Shown piece after piece: positions 33,365-44,088 of a stretch of 64,000 bases of DNA. The stretch spans positions 150,259,283 to 150,323,282 of the forward strand of contig CM061921.1 of NCBI GenBank assembly GCA_031002005.1, written 5' to 3'. Position 1 is the first letter of the stretch, and each line of letters begins with the position of its first letter. A model generated the notes under the pieces. That model had not been told where the DNA came from, made no database searches, and was given only the letters and a program-made list of their open reading frames with translations. Made by a program: the position numbers and the translations under genes. Source of the DNA: Vandiemenella viatica. Lineage: Eukaryota; Arthropoda; Insecta; Orthoptera; Morabidae.

Positions 33365-33530
33365 GTCATTAGAGGCGGGACAGGACTGGGGACTAGGGAC
33401 GAGAAGGTATTCGACGATGGCCGTTTGAAGAAACCATCCCGGCAGAGACTTGGGGAAACCATTGAAAACCGAAATCTGGATTGGGATTTGAACCCACATC
33501 CTCCCGAATACGAGGCCGGGCGCGGTGTAT
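33365..33530 (-). mobile_element. SINE-A fragment, internally deleted
   Basis: GTCATTAGAGGCGGGACAGG, then GCCGTTTGAAGAAACCATCC, then B box complement GGGATTTGAACCC, ending GAGGCCGGGCGCGG. Part of the middle is missing between CCCGGCA and GGGGAAACC. Confidence 0.7.
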
Positions 33531-33627
33531 TAATTGAAGCAAACCGTGAAGTTCTCTTCCCCATACCACACACTTCTACAACAATCACACAAACCTACAA
33601 TATCCTCTGACAAATGGCAACACCTAA

Positions 33628-33842
33628 CCGAGCATGACGGATGAGCGGTAACACTATGGCCTCGCGGGTTGGAATCCCCGTCCGGCAATTCAGTTTTCGG
33701 TTTTCCATAATCCCAAAACCACTGCACTTGAATGCGGAGATGGTTCCTTCAAAAGGTCATGGTTGAATTCCTTCCGTTACTTGCCCCCAGTACTTTCCCG
33801 CATCTAGTAGCCTCGTTGTGAACAAGGCATAAAGCCATTATA
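33628..33842 (+). mobile_element. SINE-A1 copy
   Basis: CCGAGCATGACGGATGAGCG head, TTGGAATCCCCGTCCGG B-box region, GTTTTCCATAATCCC, GAATTCCTTCCG, and 3' end GAACAAGGCATAAAGCC. The bases between the A-box region and B box are shortened. Confidence 0.8.
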
Positions 33843-34786
33843 ATATAGGCAACACCTTAAGGAGTAAGTGTAATTCGTGAACCATTTGACGGTTTACTAT
33901 AGCTGATACAAGATTTACAGCTATAATGACTGAGGTCTTTATTTTGATTGGAGGTGCAGAATGCTACTTTGCATCAGCGTGGTACAGCATGTGCACAATA
34001 TTGAAATCCGTTAAGCAACCAGTGATTCTGAATACAGTATTGAGGATTGCGATTCTGTGTATTCGCAACTTAAAGAGAACGCCTATTCAACTAGATAGGG
34101 CGAACACTTCCCACTATTTGCCATATGAAATAGCAAGAAGGAGCTGATCCGGAACGATATAAGGAGCCACAGTAGAGGTTTCAGTATACTGCTAGACCAA
34201 GCCTGAGCTTTAAGTTAGAGATCTATAGTGTTTTTAAGCCATCACAGGACATAGCAGTGATGTGAGATTTCAGACTGTGGAGAAGTTCTCATGAATGTTT
34301 TACGTGCAGATATAAGCTGCAAGTAAACTCTTTAGGTATTCCAATAATTCTATTGAAAATGAAAGAACGTCGCTCACACACAGTATGTTTTCTTGTCATT
34401 AGCTGCGTTCGTGCAGCGTTCCGGGTCACGCAAAATGACCACACCTAGGATGGATTAGCTAACTTCCAGTAGGCGCGCGTTGATGCGAGCTCAGAAGCAA
34501 ACAGTGCCTTAAATTATATCCAAAAATTTAATACTTCGACTGTACCACGATTCAAGCAATTATAGCGGGAAGCAAGTTTCTTGTACCGCTTGTGAGGCTG
34601 TATAAATATGAATGGTTTTTTGCTCTAGCGTAAACAGGAGGTTGCACAAACAAGAAACCTCCAAACGTTAGTAGGCTGTGTGTGGCAGCTAGCAACGAGG
34701 TCGGAGTATATACTCGCACAACGATGTCTAACATACAACATATGTTCTGTTATTTCATTTTATTTCTCTGTCTTTATTGGTAAGAA
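33843..34786. other. no recognisable feature
   Basis: No supported frame. The 73-codon frame at 33926-34147 has no recognisable domain. Confidence 0.45.
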
Positions 34787-35585
34787 TAGCTGTTACCCGC
34801 GACTTCGTACGCGTGGAATTCGAATTTCATTGCCAGAACTGAATATAGAAAGCTGTTAGTAACGTAAGTTTTGTCCCAAACAACACCGAGTCGGCATAAT
34901 ATGACCGGAAATCCATCACTATATCATTCTACCGTCGAACATGTCTCATGAAAAGAATCAATTTCCAGCAAATGTAAAAACAGAAAAACAATCAAATGCG
35001 GAATGTATGTGTGTAGGAGGGGGGAGGGGGAGGTTAACTGAGGGCAATTTGATTTCAGCTTGGTCTTTTCTTCTTTCTTCAGCGTGAGCATCAGATTATT
35101 GGGTTCTAATAACTTTAGCTGCTCGTGCTCTTCTAGAGCTACACCTACGCCTAGGCCAAGTTTACGTCCGCAAGGCATGTCAAAAAAGAAGACAAAATAA
35201 ACTGATGTCCAGAAACTTTTAGGCAGACATAAAGTAATAGTACAGTATAGATCAAATCGACATCTATACTAAATAATAAGTTTTGTCTCTAAACGAAATT
35301 TACTTACAAATCATACACTAACAGACTGCGCAAGAAGCACAGCTTGAGCAACCGACGTAACATTACATGCATCCGTCTGTCTGTTACCACTCGATAAGTT
35401 CTCAAAATTTCGTGACTAAAACTGTTATTCATACCGAAAAAAATGTCCTGTGTGCTTCCCACAGATGCAAAGTATTTCCTTGTCAAATTCCATCAGTATC
35501 GGTATAGCCATTTAGTTGTCAAAACGTAACAAAAAGACAGAGACTTACTTCCGCATTTATAATGTTATTAGTGCAGAAAACACAC
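34787..35585. repeat. dispersed repeat module, near-complete copy
   Basis: Opens TAGCTGTTACCCGCGACTTC and closes with the block shared with 1-185 (ACTAAAACTGTTATTCAT through TTTATAATGTTATTAG). The opening and closing motifs match those at the window's left edge, where they occur in the reverse order, the closing block of one unit meeting the opening of the next. The opening resembles a common insect repeat start, but I cannot name the class. A G-rich stretch near 35018-35032 and a SINE-free interior carry no coding motif. Confidence 0.55.
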
Positions 35586-35675
35586 AAACACCCTGAGAGA
35601 GAGTAAAAAAGTGTACACATACAGCATTTTTAGACCGTCTACGATTTGCCAAGCATTGCACCCGTAAATTTGTGG

Positions 35676-35845
35676 TATCTACAGTTTGACATGGAATCCG
35701 AACAACTGGCCGTCCAGGCGTGGTTCATAGGATCAAAAACAATTCTTAAAATTTTTTTCTTCTACCGGGATTTGAACCGGAGACAACACTTCAAACAGTA
35801 GTAAGCATACTTAATAACCATTGGACCTATACATCCAATGCGTCT
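35676..35845 (-). mobile_element. SINE-B fragment
   Basis: Contains CTACAGTTTGACATGGAATC and the B-box complement GGGATTTGAACCGGAGA near 35767. The head complement degrades around 35820. Same body order as 3655-3862. Confidence 0.6.
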
Positions 35846-35869
35846 GTCTATCGCCGTTAAGTAAGTTTT

Positions 35870-36043
35870 CAAAATTATATGACAATATGTATTATTTATA
35901 CAGAAAAAAGTATCCTATGTCCATCCTAATGCCAAATAGCATCTCCTTGTCAAATTTCATCGCGATCGGGTTAGTAGTTTAGCCCAAAAAACGTAACAGA
36001 CAGACAGATAGACAGAGTTTTACTTACTTTAGCATTTATAATA
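35870..36043. repeat. dispersed repeat module, 3'-end copy 3
   Basis: GTCAAATTTCATCGCGATCG, CGTAACAGACAGACAGATAG and an ending TTTATAATATTAGCA match the 3' block of the module at 1-185 and 35414-35585. The intact SINE-B fragment between copies 2 and 3 suggests a broken second element. Confidence 0.55.
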
Positions 36044-36045
36044 TT

Positions 36046-36262
36046 AGCACCGAGAGTGATGGTGTAACAGTTAGCGTTCTGGCCTCGCATTCGGGAGGTC
36101 GGTGGTTTGAAACCCCGTTCGGGCATCCAGATTTGGGTTTTCCATGGTTTACCAAATCACTCCAGGCAAATTCCGGGATGCTTCCCTTAAAAGGCCTTCC
36201 CATTCCTTGCCCCCCCATCCTTTCCGTCTCTAAAGACCTCGTTGTTAAGAGACGTTAAAAAA
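36046..36262 (+). mobile_element. SINE-A2 copy
   Basis: CACCGAGAGTGATGGTGTAAC head, GGTGGTTTGAAACCCCG B box, GTTTTCCATGGTTTACC, and the variant 3' end CTAAAGACCTCG, TTGTTAAGAGACGTT and a short A run. Inserted directly after the TTATAATATTA end of the module at 35870. Confidence 0.85.
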
Positions 36263-36974
36263 AATATATATATATTACTATGGATGTACTTCCGGGAAGG
36301 TAAACTTGCGTTGTTGATTTGTGCACTAGCGAAATTTAACTGTTACGTTATTTTCATGTCGTATCTACTACCTAGTACATATCTAACCGTGTACCTTGTA
36401 GGGTTCCAGGCAGATTATGGGCAAAATTATTTTTCGATCACCCTCCACCAAGTTTCATTTTGCTGTTGAAGTCTGAGATGTTATATAATAGAGTGCGAAT
36501 CTCTTTAATGCGTATGTGTGCGAATATGATAAAAACAGGTTAAGACAGCAGATTCATATAGAATGTTTGTAGATAAGAAACTATGTGCAGATGGCACAGT
36601 AGGAATTGAGAAAGCGAAACGAAACCTAAACGATAGGACATTTGGTAGGTAGACTAGATTGAGCAAAAATGAATTTGAGGTAATGCGAACCACTAAGAAA
36701 AGAAACCGAATTATTAAACGCGCACAGCTGAAGATTTGTATTTCAATGGAAGGCAAGTTCCCATATCCCGGTGGTGTTACTTATTGTTAAAAATGATTAG
36801 AAGTTGAATGTTTTGTGGAAAATCTAGACATATAATAAAACTGGCACCGGAGGAAAAGTCTGTATGATTGAGAGACTTAAAAAAATGATTTGGTGGTGCT
36901 ATTAATAAACAACAGAGATGGAATAATCTTTTTTTTAAATAAAAAAAATTGTCTGGGGGTTGTTATGTTAGGGA
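36263..36974. other. no recognisable feature
   Basis: No supported frame or repeat. The 83-codon minus frame at 36505-36756 has no recognisable domain. Confidence 0.45.
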
Positions 36975-37427
36975 TTCGCGTAAACGCTTCTATTCGGAAT
37001 TTGACGGGGTTGCGTTTAATGCACAGCCCGTGATCCCGGGAGGTAAAATAGGGAATGTTTCATTTCGATCTGATGTCGAAAAACTGCGAAATTAAAAAAA
37101 CAAATGTCAGTTTTTCGTTGTACGCGATTAACTCTAAAACTCCAGGTCTGATTTTGACGATGTTTCGATAATGTATAGCCCGTGGCGACGCGGGTAGAAT
37201 AGGTATGTTTCATTTTCCTATGATGTCGGAAAGCTGAAAATTTGTCAATTTAGTACCGTTTTTGGCAGAACACAGTTCACAAAAAGTACTAGCCGGATTT
37301 TGGTAAGGTTTCGGTTAGTATATAGTTCATCGTCACGCGCGTAAAACAAGGTATGACTCATTTTGATGTGAGAAAGTTAGGCTAATTTTTCGTTGAACTT
37401 CGTTCATGCAAAATTATTGGTTGGATT

Positions 37428-37738
37428 CTTTTTTTTTTTTTTTTTTTTACCAATATGGCCTTTGGTCTCTGCGAGCATTTAGCCAGCTCGATTTCTTATT
37501 GTACTAAATATTGTTGAGACTTCTTTCATGTAATATGGGAAAATAATAGCGAGGATAACACATGACGAACACAACACAGGACGAACACAACACAGTACGA
37601 ACACAACACAGGACGAACACAACACAGGACGAACACAACACTTAATTAAAACCACCCATGTCCGTGGCCGGACTCGAACCGGCAACCCTTACAATGCGAG
37701 GCCAGCGTTCCAGCCTCTACACTGCTAGGGGCCGGCTG
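37428..37738 (-). mobile_element. SINE-C copy with expanded minisatellite
   Basis: A T run of about 22 starts it. It contains the complements of GCTGGCTAAATGCTCGC and of ACCCATGTCCGTGGCCGG, B box complement GGACTCGAACCGGCAA near 37670 and the head complement GGGGCCGGC. The array unit it interrupts resumes on the other side. Flanking 11-mers are similar but not identical, so a duplication is only probable. Confidence 0.85.
37566..37645. repeat. 16-bp minisatellite inside SINE-C
   Basis: Five consecutive units of about GACGAACACAACACAG, the third with T for G at its start. Related SINE-C copies have a single ACACAACACTTAA-type stretch here, so the expansion is specific to this copy. Confidence 0.85.
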
Positions 37739-38172
37739 GTGGGACTTAGATGGGATTTCGTTTAATGTACCCGTGACGAATGAGTAAAATAGGTTATTTT
37801 TCGTTTTGTTGTGATGTCTCGGAAAACTGAGAAATTCGCCAAATTAGTATCAGTGGCTGAACGCAATACACTCAAAAACTACTGGTCGGATTTTGACGGG
37901 ACTTCAATTGCTGTATAACCGGTGATCTCGTGAGCAAAAACGGATATGTTTCATCTTGCTGGGACGTCGAAAAAATGAGGCATTTAGTATAAGTTTTCGC
38001 TGAACGTGATTCACACAAATACTATTGGTTGTATATTGATGTGGTTTTGATTAATGTACAGCCCTTGGTGCCATGCGCAAATTAGGGTATGTTTCAATTC
38101 TATGTGACATTGTAAAGTGATAAATTGTAGATAATTTTTTGTTGAACGGGATTCACTCAAAAACTACTGGTG

Positions 38173-38619
38173 GTGTTATCCGTCCCCACTCGGGGGATTG
38201 GGGGGGGGGGGGGGGTGTCCATCCGACCTTCGGCTGAGTGGCTGGGCGTCGCGGAGTTTGGACAGGGTCTGCCGAACCACGCGAATTCATCTGCGTTCCA
38301 ACACTTGATGAGTTTCGGATCGGCGCGGAGCCATTTGGCCTGTTGGCTCTCCCGTTTGTGGGGACCTTACCCTCAAGACTCAAGATGAGTAACCACTGGC
38401 ATCACAATCAGCAAACAGGATGAGCTCTCATATTTTGGCACTTTTTTTTAGTACTCACCACTAATCCATCCATGATCAAACCTATTCTGTGATTGGCACG
38501 CCCACTTTTGCTTGCCATGGAATGATCTGACTGTATGATGTACAGATTTTTTGACTCAGAAAGTCTATGTCTGGAGAGGCATAAATAGTAAAGGGTGGTA
38601 CGATTGTAATGTTCGGGTA
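38173..38619. other. G run, otherwise no recognisable feature
   Basis: An interrupted G run of about 20 at 38194-38215. Frames around it have no domain. Confidence 0.45.
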
Positions 38620-38750
38620 ACAGGATTTTTATTGGCTGCGCAATCCGCCACTATCGTAGCAACTTTAATCTAGAATTTGATGTGTAAACTGCACCACGGA
38701 AGCTTCACATTACACAGCAAGCTATGCCAGAGGGGATCTACATCTACACT
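38620..38750 (-). mobile_element. SINE-B fragment (3' part)
   Basis: GTAACAGGATTTTTATTGGC, GCAATCCGCCACTATCGTAG, CACGGAAGC and TTACACAGCAAGCTATGCC match the complement of the SINE-B body. The tRNA head is missing. Confidence 0.7.
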
Positions 38751-38754
38751 CTGC

Positions 38755-39895
38755 AATTCACAAATATTATGTGTGGCAGAGGGTGCTAAGCACCAATCCT
38801 AATTCCCGAACAGAACGAGGAAAGAAAGAATACATGAAAGCATCAGTATGGTATCTTATTTCTCTAATCGTATACCTCCTGTCACTGCGACCTAAACAGG
38901 TTGGTGGAAGAAGTATTTCATTTCATTCATAAATTAAAGAATTCCACATATTATCTAATAAATTCAAACGAAAACGACGTCGTCTGTCTGCCAAACAATC
39001 CCAGCCCAATTTATGTATCAATTCTGTGACACTTTCGTAAGGACTGTAACTAGCAGTCACGAATCGAGCGGCTCTACTCTACCTTCTCCAACATGTCAAT
39101 CAATCCCTTGCGATACGGATCCCAAACTCCACAACAGTAATCCAAATGCGGACACACTAGTGTTTTGTACGCTATTTTCTTTTTGTGTGAGCATTACAAC
39201 TTCTCAAAACATGACCTATGAATCGTAACCTAGAATTAGCTTTGCCTACGACGGAAGTTATATGCCAGTTCCATTCCATGTTACTTTGTACTATTACGCC
39301 CAGACACTTCAGGGAATCAACCGTGTCAACAACTGAATTGTTAACATTTTACTCGTGAACAAACGGAGTCTTTTTGTTACTTATTTACATTGCCTTGCAC
39401 TTTTGGCAGTTAATAGTAAGCTGACATTTATGGCACCATTCCGAAGTAACATCCAGTTCGCGCTGAATTTCTAAGCAATTTCAGAGAACCTTATTTTCCC
39501 AAAGATAAGTGCATTATCAGAAAACAATCGCAACCTGCAATTAACGTTGTCACCGAGATCGTTTATAAAAGTTAGGAAAATAAGTTGTCCTATTACACGC
39601 CCGAAGTGACATCTAGCTTAGAAGAGGCTTCCCCGTCAACAACGACATACTGTGACCGACCAGTTAGAAAACCGCGCATCCATTCGCAAATCTGATCTGA
39701 TATACCGAATGCTCAAATCTTCGATAAAAGTTGGTTGTGTGGTACAGAGTCAAAAAAGCTTTCTGAAAATCCAAGAAAAGTTGCATCAACTTGTGAACCT
39801 GCATCGATAACTTTCATTACGTCATGCGAAAATAGGGCCAGTTGTGTTTGACACGATCTGTTCTTCCGAAATCCGTGTAGGCACGGTTTAAGTAA
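38755..39895 (-). pseudogene. non-LTR retrotransposon reverse transcriptase fossil
   Basis: Minus strand, read through several frames. Thumb and palm segments are recognisable in order: ICEWMRGFLTGRSQYVVVDG near 39690-39630, then DVTSGV with two stops where PQGSVLGP is expected. LIFLTFINDLGDN follows near 39580-39545, RLFSDNALIFG near 39530 where the catalytic Y/F-ADD box is mutated to FSDN, and HKCQ-TINCQKCK near 39400. The order matches CR1/jockey-type LINEs. No endonuclease remains. Multiple stops and frameshifts; dead. Confidence 0.75.
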
Positions 39896-39904
39896 CTCTA
39901 GATG

Positions 39905-40000
39905 GCCTTTAAAAATCTCAACCTAGACCGGGATTCGAACATGAGACCTATCAACCTTCGCTTAGGTGCCTTAACCACTGACCTATCAGGCCGCTCGGTA
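39905..40000 (-). mobile_element. tRNA-like SINE head (SINE-B-like)
   Basis: Minus strand: A-box-like GATAGGTCAGTGGTTAAGGC near 39985, then B box complement GGGATTCGAACATGAG at 39930. It resembles the SINE-B head. The body is lost or replaced by the LINE fossil. Confidence 0.5.
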
Positions 40001-40327
40001 TAGGATGCTTAAGGTTTTCGACATATATTTAATCCCCCTGGCACCAAGCTGGCGGAGGTTCAACGCACCGAAGTAGATTAGAAGGATATAGGAATCTTCC
40101 TTGGCTACAACCCAAAGTGATGTGTTTGCTCGTGTCGTTAGTAACTTAATGCAAATGAATAGGTACACCACACGCATATCCGTGAAATAGAATAATGGAT
40201 GGTCAATTTTCGTGACGCTACAGCACGCTTCAGCGCAAACGAGTTTTGTGGAGAGTAAATTTCAACTCCATTTTACACGTCTTACATTAAAGAACCGTAA
40301 CTGGAACGGATTTTTTGGACGTGTGCG
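40001..40327. other. no recognisable feature
   Basis: No supported feature. Confidence 0.45.
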
Positions 40328-40330
40328 TAA

Positions 40331-40705
40331 GGTAGCGATGCTCCATTTTGGCCTCCTGTGAACCCTCCCTCCCCCCACGTAGCCCTACGTGGCTTTTTCC
40401 TCTACCCCCTCCTCCCCGAAGAAACACGTAGCTTTTTTCCCTTTTGGTTCCAGAAGACATTTTGTACTGTTTTCTCTTGTCAGACTAGTGTAAATTACAT
40501 ACAGAGATGATTAAATGAAGGAAATAAATATTCATATGTTGTTGTGTGTTCTGAACCTCATTTTAATTGTGAAAAATTATATGAATGAGAAGCTATGAGG
40601 CCCAGCTCGGAACCCCCCCCCCTCCCTCCACGTAGATCAGCGTAGCTTTCCAGTCAACCCCTCCCCCACCCCATAGAATGAGCCACGTAGTTTATGAACG
40701 CTCCC
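40331..40705 (+). mobile_element. MITE family E, copy 2
   Basis: Starts GGTAGCGATGCTCCATTTTG and ends TAGTTTATGAACGCTCCC. TAA lies at 40328-40330 and 40706-40708. The shared core TTCCAGAAGACATTTTGTAC is present. Confidence 0.85.
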
Positions 40706-40708
40706 TAA

Positions 40709-41456
40709 CCAGTTCCGCACGAAGTGTTGTAGTATGTATCGTTGACATTTCGTCATTGGAGGAGAAAATCGACGTGCGCAACAATCTTACCATCTCAAAA
40801 GACGATCATGAAACCTAGCTAGCAGACAGTCTAGTATATTGATGTACCGGTGATTTATCATGTGTGAAAATGTGATTCAAAAATGAGATTCTTTCTTACG
40901 CAAAGCACTTGAGTAGCTTCAGAAAAAATTTCAACCCTTATGAACTTGCTATTTGCGTGCCCACAGCGAAAAGGAGAAATACGGTTGTCGCTCCGCTGTC
41001 TGTCACCAGCCTCTAGTTTGTAAAAGAAATATGTTCAAACTTCAAATGTCTGCACTTTGTATGTTTCGTCTACTTAGAACCGAATATATTCTTGGGGGTT
41101 CTATCTATACAAGAAGAAGAACGAATCTGCATAATTTTCTTCTGCGGCAGTATATGGGGTATACATGTTTAGAGCTGATATGGTAGAAGACTGAGAGTTT
41201 TTTAAAAGTATTTCTCACTACAAAAAAGACATCAGCAGCCGTCACAGTTGTCCATTTTAGACTATTTTTGTTACTAGGTCTATCTCATAAACACTAGTAC
41301 ATGTAAATTTGAAATTTATCCCTAATATCGACCATACCCTTCGTTTAAGTGACAAATACTGAAAAACATTTAAATCTAATATACATACTTCGTAAGTTGT
41401 GAGCGAAAAAGTTTTTATTTTATGGCTACTTTGCGATATACGGGTATATATATTTT
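40709..41456. other. no recognisable feature
   Basis: A 77-codon frame at 40953-41186 has no identifiable domain. No repeat recognised. Confidence 0.45.
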
Positions 41457-41670
41457 TTTTTTGCTTGGGCTTTACGCCTCGTTGACAGCGTGGTCACTAG
41501 AGGCGGGATGGGATGGAGACAAGGAACGGGAAGGAATTCGGCCATGGCCTTTTTGAAGGAAGCATCCCGGCATTCGCCTGGAGTGATCTGGAGAAACCAT
41601 GGAAAACCCAAATCTGGATGCCCGGACGGGGATTCGAACAGGCGTCCTCCCGAATACGAGGCCAGAAATT
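41457..41670 (-). mobile_element. SINE-A1 copy, head truncated
   Basis: GGGCTTTACGCCTCGTTGAC, GGAATTCGGCCATGGCC, CATTCGCCTGGAGTGATCTGG and B box complement GGGATTCGAACAGGCG near 41630, ending at CGAGGCCAG. The first 30 or so bases of the head are absent. Confidence 0.85.
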
Positions 41671-42086
41671 ATTTTATTAAATGCACTCATAATTCAGAGT
41701 GAATCAGTAGTAATAAAAGGCTGAGCTTGGTCATCGTGTAACACCGACGTCACGCACCCAGCCTTCGTTGCTGGATTAACAACGGCCAGAGATGTTATTA
41801 CATAGTATAGGTCATGCGCGTTATTTAAGAGCAGTTCTATTTAGCTAAGCATCCTCGAAGAAACGAGCTGCCAAAACACTGAAAGCCTTTGTATTAACAT
41901 ATTATTATTAAATGCTTTTTATTTATTTATATTCGTTCAGTATAGATGTTTTCGTTAAATTGTTTGTCCATAAATATGTAAGATAATAGATTTTCTTTAC
42001 GAAGTAGCAATGTTAGCGTTAGTTTTGGTTAAACTGAAGCCTGGGTCATAGTGACAACAGCCATTTTACGTTACATTCTTTCTTTC
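41671..42086. other. no recognisable feature
   Basis: AT-rich, without a supported feature. Confidence 0.45.
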
Positions 42087-42360
42087 TTTTTTTTTTTTTT
42101 TTTTTTTTTTGTTTTTTTTTTTTTTGCTTGTGGCTTTAAGCCTAGTCAACGGCGAGGTCATTAGAGGCGGGATGGGACTGGGGACAAGGAACGGGAAGGA
42201 ATTAGGCCATGTCTTTTTGAAAGAAGCATCCCGGCATTATCCTGGAGTGATTTGAGGAATCCATGGAAAACCCAAATCTGGATGTCCGTACGGGGATTCG
42301 AACCGGCGTCCTCCCGAATACGAAGCCAGAGCATTAACCGCTCACCCACCATGCTCGTTT
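42087..42360 (-). mobile_element. SINE-A1 copy with long T run
   Basis: A T-rich tail complement of about 35 bases with a G interruption, TGGCTTTAAGCCTAGTCAAC, GGAATTAGGCCATG, B box complement GGGATTCGAACCGGCG near 42293, and head complement ACCCACCATGCTCG. Full length. Confidence 0.9.
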
Positions 42361-42855
42361 AGACGTTACAGCAGTGGATATGAGTAATTTATGTTTTTTT
42401 AAATTTAATTAGTTTTCATGAGCGCTATGTTACTGAAAAAATTACTTCATGGGGATGAAAGTAGCTCCACATTTATCGTGATCTGCGTGGCCTGGACCAG
42501 AATTAAATAATACGCGGCTTAACCTAAGTTGTTAAGAGTTATATTTATTTCCTTTACTTGAACTGACATCATATTTCGGTTTGTGGTTAGGTTGAAATGC
42601 AAACTACATTAGGGTGAAAACTATTTTTTGCTAAGGCATGATATATTGCATTGAAAGTTATTTTATAACAATTCTATTTAGTTAAGCTATTGCGAACCAG
42701 TGACTTGCCCAAGCTCCCTGTCCAACCTTTCATTTTTGACAAGCTTAGAAGCTAGTGTATATACAATAAATTTGTTTGGAACTAAATTATAGAATTAGCA
42801 GCGTGAGTAGTAACGTGGTGCGGTGTTGAAAATTTACTGAGTGCCGTCCGCTATC
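42361..42855. other. no recognisable feature
   Basis: AT-rich, without a supported feature. Confidence 0.45.
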
Positions 42856-42858
42856 TAA

Positions 42859-43252
42859 GGGAGAGTGAATAAACTACGTGGCTCAGTCTAGGGGGGGGGA
42901 GGGGTTGGCTGCAAGGCTACGCTGCGCTACGTGGGGGGAGAGGGGGGGTCCGAGCCAGGCCACGTAGCTTTGCATACATATCATTTTTCACAGTTAAAAT
43001 GAGGTACAGAACACACAACAGCATATGAAATTCATTTCCTTCACTTAATTATCGCCGTGTGGAATTTACAATAGTCTGAGTAGAGAAAACGGTAAAAAAT
43101 CTCTTCTGCAATCAAAAGGGAAAAAAGCTACGTGCTACGTGGGGGGAGGGGGGGGGGTGGAGGCAAAAACCACGTCGGGCTACGTGGGGGTGGGGGGGGG
43201 GAGGGGGTTAACAGGAGGCCAAAATGGAGCTACGTGTTTTATGGACGTTCCC
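42859..43252 (-). mobile_element. MITE family E, copy 3
   Basis: Starts GGGAGAGTGAATAAACTACG and ends TTTATGGACGTTCCC, with TAA at 42856-42858 and 43253-43255. It joins copy 4 tail to tail through that second TAA. Confidence 0.85.
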
Positions 43253-43255
43253 TAA

Positions 43256-43619
43256 ACCAGGTAGCTCTATTTTGGCCTCCTGTGAAACCCCCTCCCCCCA
43301 CGTAGCTCGACGTTGCTTTTGCCTCTAACCACCCCCCCTCGCCCCCACGTAGCACCTTTTTTTTTTCAACTGATTCCAGAAGACATTTTGTAATGTTTTC
43401 TCTTATCAGACTATTGTAAATTACATGCAGACATAATTAAATGACGGAAATAAATATCCATATGCTGTTGTGTGTTCTAACCTCATTTTAAATGTAAAAA
43501 ATAATGTGAATGAAAAACTACATGGCCCTGCTCGGAAACCCTCCTCCCCCCCACGTAGCCCAGCGTAGCTTTCCATCCCCCCCCCCCTAAACCGAGTCAC
43601 GTAGTTTATGGACGCTCCG
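43256..43619 (+). mobile_element. MITE family E, copy 4
   Basis: Opposite orientation to copy 3 and sharing its TAA at 43253-43255; its other TAA is 43620-43622. Starts ACCAGGTAGCTCTATTTTGG and ends TAGTTTATGGACGCTCCG. The pair makes an inverted repeat of about 760 bp. Confidence 0.85.
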
Positions 43620-43622
43620 TAA

Positions 43623-44085
43623 TCTGGAAATGTGTCAGGCACAGATTTTTGCGCAGAGCTACCTATAACATGCGAGGTACGTGCTTGGGTTATTACAGTA
43701 CTTAGCCCAAACTGCGTGAGGCTTGACCAGGCTTGTCCAGTTTTTTTAGTAAATTTTGTCCTATTCCATAAATTACTCCAGTTGCTGCATTCATTTAACG
43801 AGCAATTATCTGAGTGAATCAGGCCTTGCATTTCCATACTTAACTATGGCGTGATGACGTGAATGAGATTTAAAATCTACTGACCTGCCTTCCAAAGGCG
43901 CAAAATTTCTTAGGTGCATATACCAGAAACGTATTGATTATGCGTGGTACAATGTACGATGGACGATGTACCTCATTCTCCACGATAATAAGAACAGTCT
44001 TCTGTAGAAAGAAGCGTACAACACTTACAATGGGAAGCCGCCAACTGAAAAATTCCAATTCGATTCATACTGTGTTATAAAAGGT
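43623..44085. other. no recognisable feature
   Basis: No supported feature. Confidence 0.45.
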
Positions 44086-44088
44086 CAT

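Larger units (their letters stand above)
36975..38172 (+). repeat. diverged tandem array of about 145-bp units
   Basis: The motif TCGGATTTTGACG and variants recurs near 36989, 37144, 37294, 37420/37740, 37887 and 38027, with a final partial unit near 38168. Each is followed by TTAATGTATAGCCCGTG-like and GTATGTTTCATTTT-like blocks and TTCGTTGAACG-like sequence. Units are strongly diverged, so this is an old array. A SINE-C splits it at 37428-37738. Confidence 0.75.

Noticed and set aside
40953..41186. 77-codon frame as a small protein gene
   Set aside because: No recognisable domain, signal or conserved context.
43421..43837. 138-codon minus-strand frame
   Set aside because: It traverses a family-E MITE, whose G/C runs create open frames in several copies.
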